DNA of 64,000 bases from Hyphomicrobiales bacterium (GTDB lineage: Bacteria; Pseudomonadota; Alphaproteobacteria; Rhizobiales; Rhizobiaceae). Under the pieces are notes generated by a model. That model worked only from the letters and a program-made list of their open reading frames with translations. It was not told the DNA's origin and ran no database searches. The stretch spans positions 31,019 through 95,018 of the forward strand of contig UCMT01000029.1 in assembly GCA_900473795.1 (NCBI GenBank), in the 5' to 3' direction. Positions 58,867 through 64,000 of this stretch are shown one piece after another; the stretch's first letter is position 1, and the number at the start of each line of letters is the position of its first letter. A program made the position numbers and the translations under genes.

Positions 58867-59858
58867 GCGGCGAGCAGGTGATGCGCGAGATCGGCAAGTC
58901 CGGCATCTTGGCCTCGGCTGTGGGGCTCGGCACGTGGGCGATCGGCGGCTGGATGTGGGGCGGCACGGACGAGAAAGAATCGATCGCTGCAATCCAGGCA
59001 TCGCTCGATGCCGGCGTGACGCTGATCGACACGGCACCGGCCTATGGGCTCGGCCGCTCGGAAGAAATCGTCGGCAAGGCGCTTTCCGGTCGCCGCGACA
59101 AGACGGTGATCGCGACGAAATGCGGTCTGGTCTGGCATACACAAAAGGGTGAGCATTTCTTCGACCAGGACGGAAAGCCGGTGCACCGGTACCTTGGCCG
59201 CGATGCAATCCTGCACGAGGTCGAGAGCAGTCTGACAAGACTCGGCACCGACTATATCGATCTCTACATCACGCATTGGCAGGACCCGACGACGCCGCTC
59301 GAGGAGACGATGCGAGCGCTCGAGGACCTGCGGGCGTCCGGCAAGATCCGGGCGATCGGAGCAAGCAATGTCAGCCGGGCGGACCTGGAGACCTATGTGG
59401 CGATCGGCGGGCTCGACGCGATCCAGGAGCGTTTCAGCATGATCGATCGCGAGATCGAGACCGATCTCCTTCCACTGACGAGGGCGAACCACATTGTGAC
59501 GCTCAGCTATTCCTCGCTGGCGCTCGGTCTGCTCTCCGGCACGATCGGTCCCGACCGCATCTTTTCCGGTGATGACCAGCGCAAGGACAATCCGCGCTTT
59601 TCCGTTTCCAACCGCCAGAAGGCAGCGGCCTTTGCCGCGGCGATCGGGCCGATTGCGGAGAAGCATGGCGCAAGTATTGCGCAGACGGTGATCGCCTGGA
59701 CGCTTGCGCAGCCCGGCGTGACCTTCGCCCTTTGCGGCGCGCGCAATGCGAACCAGGCGCTCGACAATGCCCGGGCCGGAACCATCCGGCTCGATCCGGA
59801 CGACCTTTCGGTCGTCGACGCGGCCATATCGGCGAAACTGACGACGATGGACAGGTAG
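58863..59858 (+). CDS. Aldo/keto reductase
   Basis: 331 residues. The catalytic tetrad is visible: Asp and Tyr in LIDTAPAYGLGRSE, Lys in VIATKCGLVW, His in DLYITHWQDP. GASNVSRADLETYV and the late LCGARNANQALDNA bind NADP(H). It should interconvert a polyol or sugar and its carbonyl form. The start overlaps the regulator stop (ATGA), with AAGGG upstream. It resembles but is clearly separate from the AKR half of the fusion at 30216. Confidence 0.92.
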   Translation: MSGEQVMREIGKSGILASAVGLGTWAIGGWMWGGTDEKESIAAIQASLDAGVTLIDTAPAYGLGRSEEIVGKALSGRRDKTVIATKCGLVWHTQKGEHFFDQDGKPVHRYLGRDAILHEVESSLTRLGTDYIDLYITHWQDPTTPLEETMRALEDLRASGKIRAIGASNVSRADLETYVAIGGLDAIQERFSMIDREIETDLLPLTRANHIVTLSYSSLALGLLSGTIGPDRIFSGDDQRKDNPRFSVSNRQKAAAFAAAIGPIAEKHGASIAQTVIAWTLAQPGVTFALCGARNANQALDNARAGTIRLDPDDLSVVDAAISAKLTTMDR

Positions 59859-59868
59859 CGAGTGCATC

Positions 59869-61617
59869 ATGAAACGGGAAGAAACATTGGACGGGCTCCG
59901 CCGGAGCCCGAAGGTGGACGTGTGCATCGTCGGCGGCGGCATCAACGGCATCAGCGTCTTTCGGGAACTGGCGCTGCAGGGGCTGAGCGTGCTGCTTGTG
60001 GAGAAGCACGACTATTGCTCCGGCGCCAGCGCCGCCCTGTCGCGCATGGTGCATGGGGGGTTGCGCTATCTCGAGAACGGGGAGTTCAGGCTCGTGCAGG
60101 AATCGCTTGTCGAGCGCGACCGACTGCTGCGCAATGCGCCACATTACGTTGCGCCACTGCCGACGACGGTGCCGGTCTTCGATATTTTCTCCGGTCTTGG
60201 AAACGGCATCGCGCGGTTCCTCGGCTTAAGTCGCCGGCCGAGCCGTCGCGGTGCGATCGTCATCAAGGCCGGCTTGGGCATCTACGACTTCCTGACCCGC
60301 AAGCGCGCCCTGATGCCACGACATCAATTTCGCGGACGCCGCACAACGCTTGAAAAATGGCCGGCGCTCAATCCAAGTATCAAAAGTTCGGCCACCTATT
60401 TCGATGCCTGGGTCAGCCATCCGGAGCGGCTGGGTATTGAACTGCTGCAGGATGGTCTCACGGAGCATCCGGGCGCGCACGCGCTGAACTATGCAGAAAT
60501 GCGGCGTCACGAGGATGGCCGTTTTTGCGTGACGGATCGGGTCGGCGGCACCTCTGTTGCTGTCGAGCCAAGCCTTGTCATCAACGCGACGGGCGGCTGG
60601 ATTGATATCACCAACAAGCTTCTGTTTTCGCCGCAAACCCCGCCGGGTCCCCTGATGGGTGGTACCAAGGGCTCCCATCTGATCATCGACAATGCGGCGC
60701 TGCGCGAAGCTCTGGCCGGCCACATGATCTATTACGAGAACGAGGACGGGCGAATTTGCATCCTGTTTCCCTATCTCGGCAAGGTGCTGGTCGGCTCCAC
60801 CGATATTCGTACCGACGATCCGGAAAGCGTGCGCTGCGAGGCCGACGAGCGGGAGTACATTCTTCAATCGCTGGCTTTCGTGCTGCCGCACGTCAAAATC
60901 GAACCCCAGGACATCGTCTTCCAGTTCGCCGGCGTTCGCCCCCTGCCAGCCAGCAGCGACAGCTTTACAGGGCGAATCCCGCGAGACCATTTCTGCTCCC
61001 TTGTTGAGCCTGCCGCGGGCAGTCCGCCGGTGCTGTGCATGATTGGCGGCAAATGGACGACGTTCCGCTCCTTCGGCGCGCTTGCAGCCGACATGGCACT
61101 GGATAGGCTCGGGCGATCCCGTCGCGTTGAGACAACCGAGCGTGGCATTGGCGGCGGGCGGGGATTTCCCACGGACATCGCGGAATGGCTATCCCGGTTG
61201 GACGCGAAAACCGGGGTTTCCCCCGAGCGCTCAGCCCAGCTGTTTGCGCGCTATGGCACGCAGGCCGAGATCGTAGCCAGCTTCGTCGCCGCCGAACCGG
61301 ACGCGCCGGTGCCGCAATCCGGCTATTCGGAGCGCGAGCTCCTTTTCCTGATCCGCAACGAAGCCGTCGAACATCTCGACGATCTGCTCCTGCGCAGGAC
61401 AGCGTTGGCGGTCACTGGCGAACTCTCGTTGGACATGACTGACACGGCGCTCGATCTGCTTGCCATGGAAAAGCATTGGGCGCCCACGCAGCGCGCCTTC
61501 GAACGAACCCGTTTTCTCACACAGCTTCGCGAACGTCACGGCCTCAGCGAAGGCATGCTTGCCGCAAGGAACCAACAAAGGAGCAAAGAATGCGACACAA
61601 CCGCAAGGTCCGGATGA
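59869..61617 (+). CDS. GlpD-like FAD-dependent polyol-phosphate dehydrogenase
   Basis: 582 residues of the glycerol-3-phosphate dehydrogenase/oxidase family. VDVCIVGGGINGISVFRELALQG is the FAD-binding loop, VEKHDYCSGASAALSRMVHGGLRYLENGEF the conserved substrate segment, then LLFSPQTPPGPLMGGTKGSHLII and YLGKVLVGSTDIRTDD. The Arg in FAGVRPLPASS is also kept. With a kinase and an aldolase in the same operon the substrate is probably a phosphorylated polyol other than glycerol, as in EryB of erythritol catabolism. It overlaps the aldolase gene by 28 bp. It is membrane-associated by family. Confidence 0.88.
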   Translation: MKREETLDGLRRSPKVDVCIVGGGINGISVFRELALQGLSVLLVEKHDYCSGASAALSRMVHGGLRYLENGEFRLVQESLVERDRLLRNAPHYVAPLPTTVPVFDIFSGLGNGIARFLGLSRRPSRRGAIVIKAGLGIYDFLTRKRALMPRHQFRGRRTTLEKWPALNPSIKSSATYFDAWVSHPERLGIELLQDGLTEHPGAHALNYAEMRRHEDGRFCVTDRVGGTSVAVEPSLVINATGGWIDITNKLLFSPQTPPGPLMGGTKGSHLIIDNAALREALAGHMIYYENEDGRICILFPYLGKVLVGSTDIRTDDPESVRCEADEREYILQSLAFVLPHVKIEPQDIVFQFAGVRPLPASSDSFTGRIPRDHFCSLVEPAAGSPPVLCMIGGKWTTFRSFGALAADMALDRLGRSRRVETTERGIGGGRGFPTDIAEWLSRLDAKTGVSPERSAQLFARYGTQAEIVASFVAAEPDAPVPQSGYSERELLFLIRNEAVEHLDDLLLRRTALAVTGELSLDMTDTALDLLAMEKHWAPTQRAFERTRFLTQLRERHGLSEGMLAARNQQRSKECDTTARSG

Positions 61618-62432
61618 ACCGCCTGTTTGGCGGGGGCCGCTGCCTCGACGTGGCGATCGATCATGGCGTCTGTAACGAAACATCCTTCCTGAACGGGCTC
61701 GAGGACATGCCCGCTGTCGTCAAGGCGCTGGTCGACGCCGCGCCCGACGCGATCCAGATGAACTACGGCCAGGCCGATCTCCTGCAAGAGATATCCGGCA
61801 AGGACAAGCCGGCGTTGGTCATGCGCATCGACATGGGCAATCCGTACAACCGTATCCGCCACCGCGACATGTGGGCCGTGCTGCAGAACGAGACCGAGCC
61901 GCTGATCGGTGCGCTCGAAATGGATGCCGCCTGCGTTGTCGTCAATCTCTTCATGCTCCCGGACGAGCCGGACCTGTTCCGCCAATGCGTTGGGAATATT
62001 TCCCGCGTCAGGGCCGATTGCGACAGGTACGGCATGCCACTGATGATCGAACCACTTGTCATGCAGCCGGTCACCGAAAAGGGCGGATATATGGTCGATG
62101 GCGATGCCGACAAGATCGTGACGCTAACGCGGCTTGCCCGCGAGATGGGAGCCGATATCGTCAAGGCCGATCCGACGAGCGATCCTGAAGACTTCCACAG
62201 GGTGGTGGAGGCGGCGCGATGCCCGGTTCTGGTGCGTGGCGGCGGCAAGGAAGATCTTCGCGCCGTGTTCGACAAGTCCGCGGCCTTGATGCGGCAGGGC
62301 GCAATGGGCATGGTCTACGGGCGCAACATCTACCAGCACGCCAATCCGAGCGCAGTCGTGCGGGGCCTGATGGCGATTGTGCATGAGGATGTAAGCGGCG
62401 AAGAGGCCTTCGCGCGCTACCGGCAGGGTTAA
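61590..62432 (+). CDS. DhnA-type class I aldolase (LsrF-like)
   Basis: 280 residues of the DhnA/DeoC/FbaB family: NRLFGGGRCLDVAIDHGVCN, DAIQMNYGQADLLQE, the Schiff-base Lys in GADIVKADPTSD and VRGGGKEDLRAVF near the phosphate site. It cleaves or transfers a phospho-sugar unit. AAAGGAGCAAAG before the ATG at 61590 lies inside the previous gene, giving a 28-bp overlap. LsrF, a relative, acts as a thiolase on phospho-AI-2, so aldol cleavage is not certain. Confidence 0.88.
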   Translation: MRHNRKVRMNRLFGGGRCLDVAIDHGVCNETSFLNGLEDMPAVVKALVDAAPDAIQMNYGQADLLQEISGKDKPALVMRIDMGNPYNRIRHRDMWAVLQNETEPLIGALEMDAACVVVNLFMLPDEPDLFRQCVGNISRVRADCDRYGMPLMIEPLVMQPVTEKGGYMVDGDADKIVTLTRLAREMGADIVKADPTSDPEDFHRVVEAARCPVLVRGGGKEDLRAVFDKSAALMRQGAMGMVYGRNIYQHANPSAVVRGLMAIVHEDVSGEEAFARYRQG

Positions 62433-62464
62433 GTTGCGATTTCGAACCTTGGGAGGGGTTCTTC

Positions 62465-63994
62465 ATGGGAGAGTATCTGTTGGGGCTCGATGCCGGCAAC
62501 ACCGTCATCAAGGCGGTGATTTTCGATCGGCAGGGCAACGAAATCGCAACGGCGTCAGCGGAGGGGCACAGCCGTATGCCGTGTTCCGGTCACGTCGAGC
62601 GCGGGCTGGACGAGCTCTGGGACAATGCCCGGCAGGTGATCCGTGCCTGCATCGAACAAGCAGGCATCCGGCCAGACGAAATCGCGGCGATCGGCTGTGC
62701 GGGGCACGGCAATGGTCTTTATGCGCTGGATCATGACGGCCAGCCGCTTCTCGGAATCCAGTCGCTCGACACGCGGGCGGCCGGACTGGTGGAGGAATGG
62801 AAAGTGCAAGGCGTTGGCGATCGGACCTATCCGATTGGACAGCAAAGGCCATGGCCGTCGCAGACGCCGACGCTGCTGGCTTGGCTGAAACGCCACCGGC
62901 CCGAGATTTTTGCTCGGATCGGTACCGTCTTTCTCTGCAAGGACTTCATCGTCAACCGGTTGACAGAGCAGCGCGTCAGCGAGGTTTCCGACATGACCGG
63001 CTGCGGCCTGCTCAATGTCGCGGCTCGTCGTTACGATCGCGACCTGATGGATGCCTATGGCCTCGGTGACTGTTTGGAACTTTTGCCGCCACTGATCGAC
63101 AGTGCCGAGATCGCCGGGCACGTAACGGAAGCGGCGGCGGCGCGGACCGGCCTTGCACCTGGCACGCCCGTCGTTGGCGGCCTATTCGACGTCGTCGCCT
63201 CGGCCGTCGGTTCCGGGGTAACGCGCACCGGCGCCGCCTCCATCATCGCCGGCACCTGGAGCATCAATCAGGTGATTATCGACCGGCCGCAACTCGATGG
63301 TCCGGTGTTCATGTCGTCAACCTTCGACCGCCACCGCTATTTGGCGATAGAATCGAGCGCGACATCGGCGGCAAACCTCGAGTGGCTGGTGCGGGCATTC
63401 TTCACGGATATCGAAACGACCGGCCGCTCGCCTTTCGATGTCTGTTGCGATCTCGCATCGGCCATCGAACCGACGTCGGACGACCCGCTCTACCATCCCT
63501 TCCTCTATGGAGCCCAACAAGACGGAAACGCGCGCGCAGGCTTCTATGGCGTCGCTGGCTGGCATACGCAGGGCCACCTGGTTCGCGCCGTCCTCGAGGG
63601 CGTCGCCTTCGGTCACCGCCAGCATGTCGAGACCATGCGCAAGGCGGGCGCCGTCTTCAACGAGGCAGTGCTGTCGGGCGGCGGTTCGCGCAGCCTGCTC
63701 TGGCCGCAGATCTTTGCCGATGTGCTTGGAGTTCCGGTTTCCGTGGCCCGATCGAGGGAAACCGGCGCGTTGGGAGCTGCGATCGCGGCCGGAACCGGAG
63801 TGGGAATCTTCTCCGATTTCGCGGATGGTGCCGCTGCAATGGTGCGCACTGAGCGGTTCTATCGTCCGAACGTCGCGCTTGAGGCGCATTATGCGCGGCG
63901 ATACGGCCTCTATCGGGACATCGCCGATGCCATGGCGCCGCTGTGGCGGCGGTTGACGGGGATCGATGCTACGGCACCAGGAGTGGCGGCGTGA
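62465..63994 (+). CDS. FGGY-family carbohydrate kinase
   Basis: 509 residues. N-terminal LLGLDAGNTVIKAVIFDRQGNEI is the ATPase phosphate-1 loop, AAIGCAGHGNGLYALD and GIQSLDTRA precede the substrate site, IIAGTWSINQV is the phosphate-2 region and LSGGGSRSLLWPQIFADVLGVPV the adenosine motif. It phosphorylates a polyol or sugar and should initiate the pathway. GGGAGGGGTTCTTC precedes the ATG. The stop overlaps the GTG of another gene at the window edge. Confidence 0.92.
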   Translation: MGEYLLGLDAGNTVIKAVIFDRQGNEIATASAEGHSRMPCSGHVERGLDELWDNARQVIRACIEQAGIRPDEIAAIGCAGHGNGLYALDHDGQPLLGIQSLDTRAAGLVEEWKVQGVGDRTYPIGQQRPWPSQTPTLLAWLKRHRPEIFARIGTVFLCKDFIVNRLTEQRVSEVSDMTGCGLLNVAARRYDRDLMDAYGLGDCLELLPPLIDSAEIAGHVTEAAAARTGLAPGTPVVGGLFDVVASAVGSGVTRTGAASIIAGTWSINQVIIDRPQLDGPVFMSSTFDRHRYLAIESSATSAANLEWLVRAFFTDIETTGRSPFDVCCDLASAIEPTSDDPLYHPFLYGAQQDGNARAGFYGVAGWHTQGHLVRAVLEGVAFGHRQHVETMRKAGAVFNEAVLSGGGSRSLLWPQIFADVLGVPVSVARSRETGALGAAIAAGTGVGIFSDFADGAAAMVRTERFYRPNVALEAHYARRYGLYRDIADAMAPLWRRLTGIDATAPGVAA

Positions 63995-64000
63995 ACGGGC
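63991..64000 (+). CDS. Start of a further operon gene (cut by window edge)
   Basis: GTG at 63991 overlaps the kinase stop (GTGA) and has AGGAG seven bases upstream inside the kinase gene. Only three codons are visible, so the product is unknown; the arrangement is the same coupling seen elsewhere in the operon. Confidence 0.45.

Overview
The window looks like the genome of a GC-rich alphaproteobacterium, most likely Rhizobiaceae (Rhizobium, Agrobacterium, Ensifer or Shinella-like). The grounds are a cyoABCD operon closed by a SURF1 gene, many sugar/polyol ABC systems with RbsA-type ATPases, frequent FCD-type GntR regulators, a 3-hydroxyproline gene set, and codon use dominated by G/C third positions. 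No rRNA or conventional tRNA gene and no intact mobile element is visible.

Region 1 (1-21.6 kb) is an accessory catabolic island. It holds a RutA-like flavin monooxygenase, a flavin reductase, a PcaC-like decarboxylase and an ABC importer (binding protein plus the edge of its ATPase). It also holds dehydrogenases, two metallo-beta-lactamase-fold hydrolases, two alpha/beta hydrolases linked to SCP2-like domains, and two paralogous GntR regulators. A family of long inverted repeats (arms TTGACAGATT / AATCTGTCAA) sits in front of at least four transcription units and ties them into one regulon. From 15 to 21.6 kb follow an Old Yellow Enzyme, a SnoaL-like protein, four short-chain or NAD-binding enzymes, an SRPBCC protein, a second flavin reductase and a Rid-like protein. 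Part of this stretch shares a different 16-bp operator. The substrate is not evident. Relics of an IS66 transposase and a nucleotide cyclase (22.1-23.0 kb) mark the island boundary.

Region 2 (23.2-36.7 kb) has the cytochrome o quinol oxidase operon, an MFS transporter, a Gfo/Idh/MocA-aldo/keto reductase fusion with a divergent MelR-like regulator, an EAL-PAS-PAS protein, a HipB-like regulator next to a truncated HipA, and a GYD protein.

Region 3 (37.0-42.9 kb) is a hydroxyproline (3-hydroxyproline-type) catabolic cluster. It contains a GntR regulator, a DapA-like deaminase/lyase, a Ldh2-type reductase, aconitase X and a proline-racemase-family enzyme. After it come an S10 peptidase, a membrane diguanylate cyclase and two DUF1801 proteins.

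Region 4 (47.8-53.8 kb) is an RNA-repair locus and the most interesting part. RtcR is divergent from a sigma-54 promoter that drives rsr (Ro60/TROVE) and rtcB. The 1.2 kb between rsr and rtcB contains a tandem array of about eight Y-RNA-like units (YrlA type). Several carry circularly permuted tRNA mimics, and these occur in two different permutation topologies.

Region 5 (54.0-64.0 kb) is one long polyol/sugar operon with an Lsr-like layout: binding protein, ATPase, permease, SorC regulator, aldo/keto reductase, GlpD-like dehydrogenase, DhnA-type aldolase and FGGY kinase. A further gene begins at the window edge.
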